From assembly GCF_029227915.1 (NCBI RefSeq), contig NC_079887.1, positions 13,826,001 to 13,890,000 of the forward strand: a DNA stretch of 64,000 nucleotides. Reading direction: 5' to 3'. Both the position numbers and the translations under genes were made by a program. The notes under the pieces are model-generated. The model was not told the origin of the DNA. It ran no database searches and saw nothing but the letters and a program-made list of their open reading frames with translations. The stretch comes from Hydractinia symbiolongicarpus. Lineage: Eukaryota; Cnidaria; Hydrozoa; Anthoathecata; Hydractiniidae. Below, piece after piece: positions 10,757 to 22,969 of this stretch (the first letter of the stretch is position 1; each line of letters opens with the position of its first letter).

Positions 10757-13177
10757 TCCACGACAAAATCTCATCAGAGCGGAGATTGAGCTTTCTTCGG
10801 ACAAGCCCTATTGTAAAATGTTTTTACTTCACGTTTAATTACACGCATAGCGTAAAATACCAGGTTTGTGCAACATTGTTCCTGTAAGATTATTTTGATA
10901 CTTGCAAAAGAAGGCCGCATTGTGATAACGGCTCAGTGACCAAGAGACTCTGCGGAAAACGTTAGGGACGTGAAAAGGAACCCTGTTGGTAAAACGCATC
11001 ATTGAAGTCAATGTATAATGCTCCTACCTAAGCTACGGAAGGCGTGCAAGCACAATAGCCTCTAAACTAGACTATGGTCTAAGATAGCGCACGTATTTTC
11101 ATCTAAACGTTAAGCACGAAGATCTATTCACACCTTTATTGTTTATGAAATGACTCGACGAAGTTCAAACACAAGACTTCCGCAGGCGAACATTCTTGGG
11201 CACAGATTTTTTTGAGATAAATCTGGAAACTTTTGATGTTTTATTCTCAAAGAGCTCTGGGACAAGAATGGGAGGCGATCGCTCTACCACAAAATCACCA
11301 GTCTGTCCAATACACTCGTTTCTTGTCTCTCTTGTTAACCTAATACACTCTAACCAGTTTTAAGTTTCTGTCGTGCCTTGACATCAAGGAATACTTCTTG
11401 CCAAGAAACCCAAAAACTTCTTGCCGAAATATCAAGACGTGTTTTATCACGTCTGTTTGCTGAACGTTCTGCAATGGATTCACTTGATAATGGAAAGAGA
11501 AAGCTCTACCCGTACATCTTTGCAGACCTCAGAAAGAAGACGCGCTGTAATTTCTCGCAGTGTGTTGTCCCAAAGCGTGACGAGTCCCCTTTTCTTGAAT
11601 AACAGCAAGTGTTCGAGGTTAAAAGAAGCACCACATGCTAAACCTCGGGCTGACGACAGAGTTAATGGTCATAACGAATCTTGAAATTGTTTTAAAAAGA
11701 TTTTTAATCATTTGAAAACTTTCCTCTTTATAAAAAGGAGAGTTCTGAGAAATAATGATGCCCTACGTTCAATGTAGAAGTCAATTAAATTGTTCAGTTA
11801 TTCTGAAGCCCCTTCTCGAATCTTTTCAAGATTACGCTGGTAATGTATTATCTTTTAAAGGTTTTTCGGTCGACATCGCTTTACCGTTTTTGTTCTATAA
11901 CTTCTTTTTGCAGACCGTCACGAGACAATTGAGAGTTTTCGAATTCCCTTTCCGTAATTTCACCTAATATTGGTACATACCGAAGCCTCCAAGACTAGGT
12001 GGTGAAGAGAACAATGTCTTTTCGAGGTCATCAGTTATTATACATCCAGTTAGTGTTGTTATCAGATTTATTGGTAGAATTTGATCGATTTCCTTTAACG
12101 TTATCGTTTATTGTTAGCATCGCCTGCACATAAAAGTTAAATTTGTGCTTGTACCCAGCTGTGAGTTTCTTGTGGGGCAATCAATATAATTTCTGATAGC
12201 ATTGTAAGTTCTTTCAACGAGGTCTCCCTGTTATCATTAACGAATTCTTTGCGATGCTCAACCAAGCCAACAACTGCACTAAGACATTATTGCCATTTCT
12301 AAACATCAGCTTTTTTAAAAAATTTTTCTCGCTTTTGTCAAATAGTCAGGGTTTGCTATAAAGCTCGGTCATTTTTAAGCTTGTTGGAAATATCCATACT
12401 CAGAACCCCATTGCATAAAGAGGTCCAGCATACATAACAATTCTTCTATTTTTCAACCTTCAAAGACATCGTATATATCTAAGTATATTATGCACTTACC
12501 TACGGACTTATATTACAGTTAACTCCCGGTAACTCGAATAAATTAGCCTCGTGGGAATGAAAATTGGGTCGAGGTAACGATTGCTCGCGTTATGCGAGGT
12601 TCAAAGGGATTTTTTTTAAGAAAGCATTAGGGAAAGTTTAAAGAACCCAAGAAAATGGTTCGATAATAAAAGTTCGCGTTATCAGGTGTTCAAGTTACCT
12701 GGAGGTAAATTCTAAATGGTTTTTCAGACTTTTCATATTCAAACAAAAAATCAACCATCAAATATTTAATTAGTTATTTTACAACAAACGAGTATTGTTT
12801 CAAAAACTTACAAATATCGTTTATACGATAAACCTTTTTAATATTACCAAAAAGTTTGGCGCCTAATAATCAACCTAACGTAACATCCATATGTGTTGAA
12901 ACGTTTCTACTTATTTTTGTCACCAAAATAAATGTGAATTTTACACCGTGAGTACCAGTACATCATAAAAATTGTTTTTCTTCTTTGAGCAAAGAAGTAA
13001 TGTTTTCTTTCTAAAACATACAAAATTGTTTGTTTCGCCGACTGAAGCAACTATTTTTCAACTCCCGAACAATGTAACCATGTACGCTCTGACGTCAACT
13101 TCGTTTACAGACCTCTTTTTCTTTACTACAAGCCTTAACAAAAGTACTCCCAAAACATGTGTTATTTTGATTCCACA
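10757..13177. other. Intergenic stretch, no gene recognised
   Basis: Several short open frames (for example 11378-11602 and 11755-11967) lack start context, splice support or recognisable motifs. An agagctctggga word near 11250 and a gctctaccac word near 11282 link it to dispersed repeats elsewhere in the window. One inverted-repeat element lies at 12516-12712. Confidence 0.5.
12516..12712. mobile_element. Short MITE with ttaactcccggtaactcgaa-type ends
   Basis: The left end ttaactcccggtaactcgaa matches the reverse complement of the right end (tttacctccaggtaacttgaa) at most positions. The interior repeats cgcgttat/gcgaggt words. The same 'aactcgaa' style of end is found in the two longer TA-flanked elements at 54247-54693 and 55638-56187, so this is probably a decayed member of that pogo/Tigger-like group. 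Confidence 0.55.
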
Positions 13178-14101
13178 TTAAACATATGATGCGTTTTCTT
13201 CAACATCTTCAACCTGATCCTCTTCTTCTTCTTCTTCTTTTAGAATTTGTTGAACATGGGTAAAAGAATTTATCTGGTGAATCTTGCTGTGATTTTTATT
13301 TGAGTAAGACTGATCTTGGTTTAGCCGACTTGTGGAAAGTTTCATAGACCGACAAATAGAGCCAGAGGTCATGAAACAGGTGTATAGTACAGGTGAAAAG
13401 ATTTTATCAAGCCATAGAAACCCATAAACAATGTTGCTTCGCCATAAAATTGTTGTCTGTAATTTGCACAAGCCGTACGGCGAAAATGCGCTGACGTACA
13501 ACACACTCAACAAAATTACGACTGAAACCATCTTTCGATTGGTTGAAAAGTTAACTATGTTTTCGATCTCTTCGTTTATCCAAGTTCGGTAAATTACATA
13601 GATATGCAGTATAAAAAACAGCACAATTACTCCAAAAATACTGGCTGGTATGACCACGTGATAAAACTGATCGCTGGACGAACTCCCGTGTTCTGGATCT
13701 AACACTATCATTGGAGTTAAAATTAACAATGATGTTATCCAAGAAGCTATTACCAAAATAAATGAGAGCTTCATCACTCTTCCCTTGAATTTTTCTTTAA
13801 AATGTGTGTTCACATTTACGTAGGACAAAATAGTCAGTGAGAGAATATGAAAACAAAGCAAGGTACATGCCGCCATAGTTAGCTGGTTTGCAATCGATTC
13901 TGTGGTATGCTGAGAGTTAACAAGATATGGTAATGTTCTATTGATTGCATAAATTATATTCACCACTGACATGCTAATTAAAATCAAAATGGTAGGTTTC
14001 CATTTCCGACGTTGGTATTTGATAATAAGTACATCAGCGACGATGTTTACAATAATGGTAGCTACAGCTACAGCGTACACGATATGTTCTTCACCTTGCA
14101 T
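13178..14101 (-). CDS. Orphan rhodopsin-like seven-helix receptor, single exon
   Basis: A 307-codon intronless frame starting at the first in-frame ATG (14101); the frame stays open 13 codons upstream, so a 5' exon is not excluded. Seven hydrophobic segments follow in receptor order. They include ILILISMSVVNIIYAI in the second, the end of the third leading into a basic loop (HFKEKFKGR), VVILLSVLYVSAFSPYGL in the sixth and FLWLDKIFSPVLYTCF in the seventh. The seventh helix has SPVLY where class A receptors have NPxxY, and the third lacks a clear DRY. The cytoplasmic tail holds a run of Glu (EEEEEED) and ends SYV, a class I PDZ-ligand shape. Single-exon receptors of this kind are common as lineage-specific expansions in cnidarians. 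Ligand unknown. Confidence 0.75.
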   Translation of the reverse strand: MQGEEHIVYAVAVATIIVNIVADVLIIKYQRRKWKPTILILISMSVVNIIYAINRTLPYLVNSQHTTESIANQLTMAACTLLCFHILSLTILSYVNVNTHFKEKFKGRVMKLSFILVIASWITSLLILTPMIVLDPEHGSSSSDQFYHVVIPASIFGVIVLFFILHIYVIYRTWINEEIENIVNFSTNRKMVSVVILLSVLYVSAFSPYGLCKLQTTILWRSNIVYGFLWLDKIFSPVLYTCFMTSGSICRSMKLSTSRLNQDQSYSNKNHSKIHQINSFTHVQQILKEEEEEEDQVEDVEENASYV

Positions 14102-15051
14102 TTTTTCGCAAAGTTGACAAATCTCACATAACTGATCCAAATTAATATATTTGCTTGTGTGTTTATTTGTTTGATTGCTAATTTTATTTCTTTATACTCC
14201 CGTATTCATGGACTGCAAATTCGCTACATAACTTATGATACACACCTCTGATTTCACACTACCAGGATTACTTTCAAAAAAACAGTTTATTCTGTTTGAT
14301 TTCAAAATCCAATCTTTAGTTACCGACATCCGCCATTTTAAATTGCAGCTTATTTGACTTGAAAGTCTATAAATTAAATTACTCTTGCAATCGCGTAAAT
14401 TCCTTCCGAATTTTTTTTTTTGCAATCTATTTTTAAATACTACAGACCAACAAAACGTTATAAGTTAGCCACAAAGTATAAAATATGCAAACGTGAGGAT
14501 GAATACTAAATAGCTGTTTCCAACATCTTCAAATTATAGTTTGAATTCATAATTCAATTGGAGTATTTTTATTTTTTATAACGTTCAGAACCACAAATTA
14601 TTAAAAAAAATTTGAAATCTTTTTCTGAATAATGGAATGAAGATGAGCTATTACCGAACAATTTCTCTATTTTCTTCAATTTCTTTCTAAAAATTTCCTT
14701 TTTAAAAGGGACTGTTATTCGAAATTTAGCCTATTGGTCACAATTAAACTTCACAAAACGAAACAGTGTAGTGTTGTCCACATTGATAAAAAATTAAAGT
14801 AAGTAGCTTTTTAGAGTCTAGTTACAAAGGGGGTTTTTCAGTAAAGTTGCCGCACTATACGATTGTTCCTCCTTGTATAAAACATTCGAACGACTATAAT
14901 TTCTAGATGTATATCGAAGCAATAAAAAAATATTTTTGTCTGGACATTGATGGGAGATCCATCAAGTATAATTTCTGTATGAAGCAAAAACAACATTCAA
15001 CCATATCAACAGAAGTATTCTGAAATATGAGAATATACATTTTCAACATCT
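14102..15051. other. Intergenic stretch, no gene seen
   Basis: AT-rich sequence between the receptor and the first ShKT gene. The only frame of note (14192-14425, minus) is short and has no motif. Nothing further was recognised. Confidence 0.5.
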
Positions 15052-17213
15052 TTACCTTCCAGCAGTACTACCTAAATAAGAATAAAAAAAAGGATATAGC
15101 CAGTTATATCACAAAAAGTTATGAATAATAAGTTGGACCAGTTGACTATTTCACTTGCGAAGTGATAGTACACGATACTACAATCTCCGTAAGACAGTCA
15201 GAATCTACTTCCGGGCAGCTCAAATAGAATTAGTACTACATTTTTCAAATTTCTTTAACCATTCTTTGGTGTACTTTTACACGGAGCAAAATTAAGAAGT
15301 AGCGACTATTGTTTCTTTTTTATATCGGGACAGCGAGATTCGTATAGCCGTCTCGATGTCCGAAAAGATAAAAAATGAACTGGGGACCAGGTTGTGTTAA
15401 TATATGTATCTGGTAAAATTTCTTTACGCAGAGAGGTATTACTTCTTATAGTTTACTATACTTACAGAAGCCGCACATAGATGCACACAGCACTCTCATT
15501 TTGGCTTGCTCACTTGTGCATTTTCCATCTGCATACCACTGAATACAACTTGTAATGTAAGCAGGGTCATCACGACATAGATTTTTGTTTAAGTTATAGT
15601 CTAAAATAAAAATATTTTGTTACATCTTTCTTCCCTCAAACATATCCATGCTTTCTATTTTCACTGTGAATAAGAAAGATCGCATGTAGGGAAAGGGAAA
15701 ATCTATTTTTTAACAAGTTTGTCATATTTGATTAATTACTTAACCTACTGCAGACGGAATTACTTATTAACCCCTTTTTTCAGAGCTGGAGCAGAACCGT
15801 CAAAAAAGGCTTAGGAACAAAGTTGATCCACCTACCACATGGTACTTGACATGTCTCAGGACATCTTGTTCTCATAACATCGCCTTGTCCAATAATGGCA
15901 CTGTTGCAATCAGACTTCCAGTTATTGCAAAATGTCTTACTACCTCTGTTTAAACAAGCTAGATGTAAAAGAAAATGTTGTGGTTATACTCGCTACGTAA
16001 TTTAAAGATGAAGAAGACTAAATTTTCGATTTCGATTTTTGGTAAGAGTGAATTGTGTGATTGAAAAAAACATTTAGAATAAACTAGGCATGATATTCCG
16101 GGTTGTTTAACAATTTTAATTGGCTTGCAAAATTTACCGCCCATCAAAAGTAAAACCAATCTGTTGTCTTTCTTTGCTATTGTCTGTATTTTTGTGTGGT
16201 AATTTAACAAAATACCAAAAGTTAAATTGCTCTAATTAATCTAAAGTTAATTTATTGCATTTAATAGCAATATTGTCCAAATCCTACTGAATTTGATAGA
16301 TACTTACGCATGCACTGAGATTGCGAAATGTCATTAGTTGGACCTTTGGCTACAGTTACATTATCCCAACAGCATCCGTATTGTGTACTGGCACATTTCG
16401 GGATTTTTGGCACAGGTGGTGATGGCGGTCCTAGAAAAAATATAGATAAATAATGTAGATAAATTTCGCTCGTTTGTTCCTTCCTTCTCGAGATCATTCA
16501 AACTTACTACAGTCATTGCAGGTCTTTCGACAATAAATTCGCATTGTATCTCTGTTGTTCTCACACGCTCCAGCTTTTTTCCAAGCTGGACAAACTGCAC
16601 TTGTTTGTGGGTCGTCTTCGCACTTGATTTTATCTAGAATTATAAAACCATTCACAAAAAATAATGCAGCACGTTTTCGTATAACATTGATTTTTTTTAA
16701 TCACTCTGCTTGTTAGTCAATTTGTTGTAGCTCAGGTCTTTGGGATCCTTAGGTGTTTCTTCAACTAATGCTAAGGCTTTTTTATAAATCCAAACAATAC
16801 CAAAACATGTTAAAAGCAAAAAGTATTTGTTAGAAATTAAAAATGGAGATAATTAAAAGAAAATATTTGTCAATTTTTGCACCGCATTAAGTTTTCAAAT
16901 TGTTGGCATTTAGATTTCCATGAATTTAATTTTGCGAAATTTTCTAAAAAGGTTTAAACGCAAAAAATCATCCCCTTAGAAAGTATTACCAACCCAATTG
17001 CCTCCAAATCCAGTTAGTGCTGACTCTGCTGTATATTGAAAAGTTATGCAAAATTTTTATTTTCTAAATTAAAAAATTTGCACCTTTGTATTACAGGATT
17101 AAAAACATTGCGTTAAATCACGACTTAAATTTATCAAATACTCACTAACCATTATTTCCCTCCAAAACATTTGCTGTCGTCAGCAAAATAACAAAGATCA
17201 AAACTTGATACAT
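15052..17213 (-). CDS. Secreted ShKT-module protein, tandem copy A
   Basis: Core exons in transcript order: 17213-17150 (signal peptide, MYQVLIFVILLTTANVLEG), 16633-16508 (ShKT module, six Cys), 16430-16308 (GCCWDNVT module), 15958-15836 (six-Cys module with VPC end), 15600-15466 (ShKT module), 15071-15052 (last six residues and TAA). All introns are phase 1; the core gives 196 residues. Two extra exons, 17028-16990 (39 nt) and 16776-16705 (72 nt), are also phase 1 on both sides and would raise it to 233. If the last donor is not used, the frame ends after CKYSKL instead. ShKT domains occur in potassium-channel-blocking peptides but also in enzymes and matrix proteins, so the name does not establish toxicity. 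Copies B and C share the order of modules. Function unknown; probably extracellular. Confidence 0.8.
16705..16776 (-). other. Candidate 72-nt cassette exon of ShKT copy A
   Basis: The acceptor after aaaaaag and a gtgatt donor enclose 24 codons, phase 1 to phase 1, encoding a charged segment with ALVEETPKDPKDLSYNKL. It can be kept or skipped without shifting the frame. No equivalent was found in copies B or C. Confidence 0.45.
16990..17028 (-). other. Candidate 39-nt cassette exon of ShKT copy A
   Basis: Phase 1 to phase 1, encoding AESALTGFGGNWV plus split codons; acceptor atatacag, donor gtaata. An alternative donor 4 nt earlier would end it in phase 0 and break the frame with the next exon. 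Confidence 0.4.
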
Positions 17214-17789
17214 CTTGATGCAGTTTTTTATGGTATCGTCCACCTACTATCCGCTCAAAATGAAAAGCAACATCTTGCCATTTCGTGCGTAGTCCCCACA
17301 CAAAATTTTGGTGCATGACTAAAGAATAAAAAAATAAGGTTTAGTAATAAGGTTGTCTATTTGCTTCAAAAAATACGACTTGTTTTGACATCTGCACAAT
17401 GTTTACCGCCAAAGTAAATAATTTGTTTTTAAGCAAATTCGTTCCCAGGTTAAAAAAAGCGGCACTGAATAGCGACGGAAAAATAGGGTTTTACTGATTG
17501 CCAACCTTATTCCCAGGTTTTGTTGACTATTTTCTGTCAATCAACTTCCAGAGTCGACAGGCCTTGGGAACAAGGCTTGTCGACTGTATGATAGCAAGCA
17601 CCGTATGATAGCAAGTACTGTGACTATACAAAATACAAACGTAGACCTGGATTCCGATTATACCGTGCTAAAAAAAATGATATATTTATCAACTCCTTCC
17701 TTAGAATATCATAAAATCATTTTTTAATTTAATTTTTTTTAAATTTTAAGTGAACGTGTCTGCACTTCGAAAAGTACATATTACAGCGC

Positions 17790-17935
17790 ATAAGTTCTCT
17801 GAAACTAGTATTTCGTTTCAAACTCGTCATCAAGGCTCTTCTAGGCCTATGATATTTCGACGGGCTGTCAGAATACCAAAGGTATAGTAGAACCCTGAGG
17901 ATGAGGTTGATTTCGTTCGTCATATTTTTGTTCTG
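17790..17935 (+). repeat. Dispersed 'cctgggaacgagg' repeat, copy 1
   Basis: Blocks in order: ctcgtcatcaaggctctt, cctatgatatttcgacgg, then ccctgaggatgaggttgatt. The same order appears at 18455-18575 and 25485-25572, and partial ends occur near 17575, 59613 and 59835. Non-coding family, not recognised by name. Confidence 0.55.
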
Positions 17936-18454
17936 ACGAATTTTCACTTTTCACTTTTCAAAGTGAACAAACCTTTTCTGGTACCCTTGTCTCCAGGGTT
18001 TTTTGCCTTTTTTGATATGAGAGATGACGTTGAAAAGACAAAAAAAAACCTGGGGCGAGGGTGACATTTCTGGATAACTTCTCTTCAGAAAAAAACCTGT
18101 AATTTCACCAAAATTCTTCCACTCATTTCCAAACTGAGTTATTTCACCCCTGGATACTCCCCTCTCCCTCCATTCCTGAGTGAAAAGGCAAAGAGACACT
18201 GTGAACAATAAATATCTCCACTGTTTAACCTGAAGTTTTTATTAACTCTTAATAGACAAAATTAAAAAGTTAAAAGTAGTGTTTCTTCATACAGTTGCCC
18301 GTCTTTATATTTACGAGAAAAGGGAAACTTTTTACCTACTGTCTTTTATTTACTTGCTTTTACCACATTTCGTATATTTTTATAACCAGTTGGAATATCT
18401 GGCGTCACGTGGTGCGTTTAACGCGTTGTTATAAATCCATAGCGGTTATCCAAA

Positions 18455-18575
18455 AACTAACTTTGCCTCAATCTCGTCGTCAGGGTCTTGTGGCCCCTCC
18501 TGAGCTGTTATCACGAAATGGCCTATCACTTCATTAACAAGACAAAATACCCTGGGAACGAGGTTGATTTTGCGT
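18455..18575 (+). repeat. Dispersed 'cctgggaacgagg' repeat, copy 2
   Basis: Contains ctcgtcgtcagggtctt, a central cacgaaatgg block and the terminal ccctgggaacgaggttgatt, aligning in order with copy 1. Confidence 0.55.
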
Positions 18576-19258
18576 GTTATTTTTGTCTTATACAGATAGT
18601 ATATACAATTCTACTGACCACGTCATCTTCATGATGACATCTTCGTGACCATTTCCACTTTCAGGATACGTCCAATCTTTCTATTCAAGGTTGCTTTGTA
18701 TTGATCTGCACTCAATGTTTTTACAGCAAACTTTGGATCTTGGGTTTGATTAAATTAGCAGTCTAGAATGATTAACTGTTGCTGACGTAAGTGTCATCAC
18801 ATTTCTTATATTTTAACACTATCACGGAGTTGTGGGTCGATTCGTAATTTACCCTTCTCGAATTTGCGACAAGTTTTGAAAGCTGTTTACATGAATCTTC
18901 AGTGGCACTTCAGTTCAAAGTATACACGTGTCCTTATATATATATATATATTTTCTTATCAAACGTTGAATGGAGGTGTTTGTTTTTAAATAAAAGCGAC
19001 TAAATTTAGACATGAAGGAAACCTACTTTATGACTATTGCCTCAACACTTGATATGTTTTACTACAAAATGTTTTTGTTGTCTTTTTATTAAATGTTACT
19101 CAAGATAGTTAGGTGGAACTATGAGACCGAAGGTTGGGCAGGTGGTATTCGGAAGAAAGTTGTCAAGCGTTATCTTAGTGGTGGGTCCCAAGGTCCCAAC
19201 ATTTTGAAGTGGTAAAAGCTCATTTAGTGACGAAAAAAAAGAAAGGCGATTCAAAAAA

Positions 19259-19338
19259 AGTTCATATAAAAAAATATATTCAAGTGTTCCGTATTTAAAG
19301 TTCATACAAAAAAATATAATTAAGTGTTTCGTATTGTC
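19259..19338. repeat. Imperfect tandem duplication of about 41 bp
   Basis: Two adjacent units starting agttcata(t/c)aaaaaaatata and continuing ttcaagtgttccgtattt or attaagtgtttcgtattg. Confidence 0.8.
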
Positions 19339-19434
19339 CAGGCTAGGACTACAATATTCAATGATACGCTTAAATCCAAATCAATCGCCAGCCCTAAGTT
19401 GACGTAATATTCCTTTTATAAATTTGAGCGTAAT

Positions 19435-19614
19435 ATGTGGCCTCGCACTTAAATGTGGCCTCGCACTTAAATGTGGCCTCGCACTTAAATGTGGCCTCGC
19501 ACTTAAATGTGGCCTCGCACTTAAATGTGGCCTCGCACTTAAATGTGGCCTCGCACTTAAATGTGGCCTCGCACTTAAATGTGGCCTCGCACTTAAATGT
19601 GGCCTCGCGCTTAA
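19435..19614. repeat. 18-bp minisatellite, ten copies
   Basis: Unit atgtggcctcgcacttaa. The first nine copies are identical and the tenth has one change (cgcgctt). Because 18 is a multiple of three the array stays open in two forward frames, giving meaningless GLALKC or VASHLN repeats. Near-perfect identity implies a recent expansion. Confidence 0.95.
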
Positions 19615-20836
19615 AGCGAGACAGTTGTTAAATTTCTTTGTTATTTTTCAGCGATTTGATAAAAAAGCTACCTTAGCAACACGCAGCAATATATACGGGC
19701 GATAATTCACTCTCTTGCATTAATATATAAAAACAAGATCCAATAAAATTTGTAAAAAAAGAATATATTCCATAAAAAATACATATTTTTGTTAGTAATA
19801 TTGGTTGGTTGTATCTTTTGTTGATGGTGATAACTAAACATCTAACGCAATGTGTTTATACTATGCTTTCTTCTGAGATAAAATGAAACAGGACCAAATC
19901 AGGACCAAATAAGTTCATTTCACACTAAAATAAAAAAATAGAAATATCATCATCCATTCAGTAGAAGAAGTTCAATACGTTTTTTGTCATTTATGTTATT
20001 AATCTTCCCCTGAACTTAAAGATTCCTTTAAATGCTATCCTGTTAAAGATATGCAAGTTTGGGGTGGCTACAATATTTCTTATCACGATATGAAGTATAT
20101 TTTGTTGAAGTGCTACACCTCGAAATATTTTGTTACTCGTATTCACATCATTTATCGTAAGATATAACATGAAAGAAAAAAGGAAAGCTTTTTTTCGATA
20201 GGAGAAACTACATTGTAAATTAGTCGTAAACCAGTGGGGAACTTTGCAAAAAAAATACGAAATTTGCCTGCCGCTACAGGCAGCAACAATATTTAGCTCA
20301 TAGACAATCAACAAACAGTACAATGCAGACTACGTTCAACATGTAACTTCTTCCCAGTCTATACAAATGATTTTAAAACCGATCGAGCTGTCTGCTGTAG
20401 ACATGATCGGGGTAGCTATGTTAGTAATTCTAAAGGGAATCCATCAAATTAAAGTATTGACTATTTTACTTCAAATGTGTTGGAAAAAAACACACACTAT
20501 ATCAATTATTCTTTCAATTGAAATGTCTTAACACACTTTAACAACTAAACCAATTTGTAGCGTTTCTTTGGAAAGAATATTTGGATTGTCTAGTGTTCGG
20601 TAAAGTATTAAGACACATGTGTTCTGCAAATTGCACTGACCGCTGACCCCACAAGTAAAGGCTATGTGGCTGTGTAAATATTCAGTCTTCATATTTGATT
20701 CATAAAATAGAGCTCTCTTTTAAAACATTCATTATCTTTATCTCCACAGTTAGATTTTCTTAGACCTAGCTTTTTTACAAACATTGCCTACATCTAGTTA
20801 CATGAAAACAGTGTTCAATAATAATCCTCACTTGAT

Positions 20837-22969
20837 TTAGCGCTGGTCGCATAGATCACAAGTGAGCGTACACAAAACTTTCATTTTTTCTTTCTCCGAT
20901 TGACATTTACCATCAGCTAACCAATAATTGCAGTATTTAGCAACCGCTGGATTATCTTCACATTTGTTGCCACTGATGTTATAATCTAGGGTAACAAGAT
21001 ATGCAGCAGTTGCAAATAAAACTGTGGTTTATAACAATAGAAATTATAAAGAATTTTTAGGCGTAGACTGTTGCACGAAGTGAAAAGTAAAGTCTGATCG
21101 ATTTTTTCAACTACTGCTGTGAACATATTGCATGTTTTTTTAACTTCATAATATTTATGGTTCACGAAATGTTTACAATTGTTCTAATTCTTTACTTAAA
21201 AACAAAAATTCATAAATTGGTTAACCCATGCCTTTGTCATTGGAAAGTACAGTGAGTTAGGTGTTATATAATAAAGCCTAATAAGATAGGAAGAATTGTG
21301 TTCCGCTAACGACCTGCAATCACAAGCCAGTCAGGCATTTAGACAAATTTTCCGCACAAAAAACAAATTTTTACTTACCACAAGGTACTGAACACGTAGT
21401 TGGACAACGTCGTCTCATCTCATCTCCTTGACCTTGTCTGCTACTACCACAGTCAGATTTCCATCCTTCACAAAATGCCTCACTCTGTCTATTTTGACAA
21501 GCTAAAAACAAACAATGCAATAAGTTTTGTTAACGTAAACAGGAAGGATGCGTTGGAAGATGAAGGTCAACTCTACTATGGTAGTCAAAGTCTACTATAT
21601 TAGACTTACGGTTGCAATTGGAGCTGTCAACATCTTCCGTTGGACCTCTAGCTGTAGTGACGTTATCCCAACAACATCCAAACTCCGTAAACGAACAAAC
21701 TGGTAAATCAGGTAGTTTATTTGGTACTGTGAAAAGAAGTATAAAAAATAAATAAATAAAATGCAGATGAGATGTTGAAACAACTTTATTGGTCCTGTGT
21801 GTCAAAATTCAATAGATAAATCTTATTGCTAGTTCTTGTTGTCATATACTTCAGATGCATACCTATTTTGACTTATAAAATCACCACAAAAGATAGCATG
21901 GCTCAACATTAATTTTTTTTGCACTTAATAACACTTAATAACCTAGCAAAAAACGCAGAATGCTGACGAATGTTACTGTGTAAGAGAAACTGGATCATCA
22001 ATCGTTAAATTGTAAATACATGAATTAGCTCGGCTTGAAAAATCGCACCAATTGCTTTTAGTTTAAGAAGTTTCATCAACTTTGGTCTTAGATCGACCCG
22101 GGTTCCCAATTTCTGTTATCAAGTCATTTCTTCCCAAAGTTTAATACAATTAACGTCAATTTACTGGAATAACGTAGTCAATAACACGCCGTTTAACAAA
22201 TCAAACAATCAGATATAAACCACCCTTTCTTAGCTGACAATAAGCACATAAGATTTGCCTTGGGAATTGGAGAAAAAACTTACTGCAAAGGTTACAAGTC
22301 TTTTTGCATTTTTCTCTCATCAACGTTTCCTGCGCCATGCAAATCGTTGGCGTCTTCTCCACCCATCGTGGACATATGTTAGGTAGTGCGTCTATGCAAC
22401 TATCTACGATATAAGCGCAAAAAATTAAGACAATACATGACGTTTTTTTAAAATTTCAATTGCTAAGGTGTCTTCTGCAAATATATCAAAAATATAACAA
22501 ACACCTAAGATAAAAAAAGAAGAAATATTTGGACTACACCACAAAAGGGATTAAGATTGCCCTGATGAACAAAAGGCTAATTATGACTTTAATAATCTTA
22601 CCAACGATATTGTCATTAATTTAAAATAAAACATTTTTTTTAAAATTTATGGCCTGTTCGCGAATAAGTCACCACAGCAACAGGTTATATCAAAAATGTT
22701 GGCGATTTGGAAGCTAACTAATTAAATAACCTAAAATTAAAGATTAGTCACAAAATGTCCGATGTAATAAAATCACTCTTTAGAATCGCTATCAATTAGA
22801 CGCTACACATCTTTACATCAATGTTAAAAAAACACATGAACCCACCGTTTTTGAAGAAAAAAAAACGCATGAACGTACCGTCATTGATTGATAGATATTG
22901 TGTTAGATCCGTTTGAGCATGAGCAGACATCCATAGTGCAACACTGAGTAAGATATAGAGCAAAGCCAT
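20837..22969 (-). CDS. Secreted ShKT-module protein, tandem copy B
   Basis: Exons in transcript order: 22969-22879 (signal peptide MALLYILLSVALWMSAHA, then QYLSIND), 22403-22284 (ShKT, six Cys), 21726-21610 (FGCCWDNVTTARGPT module), 21501-21379 (six-Cys module ending CSVPC), 20985-20837 (ShKT ending CDLCDQR, stop). All four introns are phase 1 with gtaagt or gtacgt donors; the product is 199 residues. A frame extends upstream of the chosen ATG but the chosen one gives a clean signal sequence. Exon order and module spacing match copies A and C, so this is a tandem duplication product. Biological role unknown; secretion is inferred from the leader. Confidence 0.85.

Larger units (their letters stand above)
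17214..20836. other. Intergenic stretch rich in dispersed and tandem repeats
   Basis: No gene was recognised. It contains two copies of a 'cctgggaacgaggttga' repeat (17790-17935, 18455-18575), related fragments near 17430-17590, a short (ta)n run near 18937, a 41-bp duplication (19259-19338) and an 18-bp minisatellite (19435-19614). Frames around 19991-20323 have no motif. Confidence 0.55.

Noticed and set aside
11262-11300. tRNA-like A-box (gctctaccac on the plus strand) as a tRNA or SINE
   Set aside because: There is no B-box at the right distance; probably only a fragment of a repeat.
14102-14140. Upstream extension of the receptor frame
   Set aside because: It begins at a TTG codon; the first ATG is at 14101. 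An upstream exon cannot be ruled out but there is no evidence for it.
19424-19705. Frames with GLALKC or VASHLN repeats
   Set aside because: An 18-bp repeat stays open in two frames by arithmetic; no splice or domain support.
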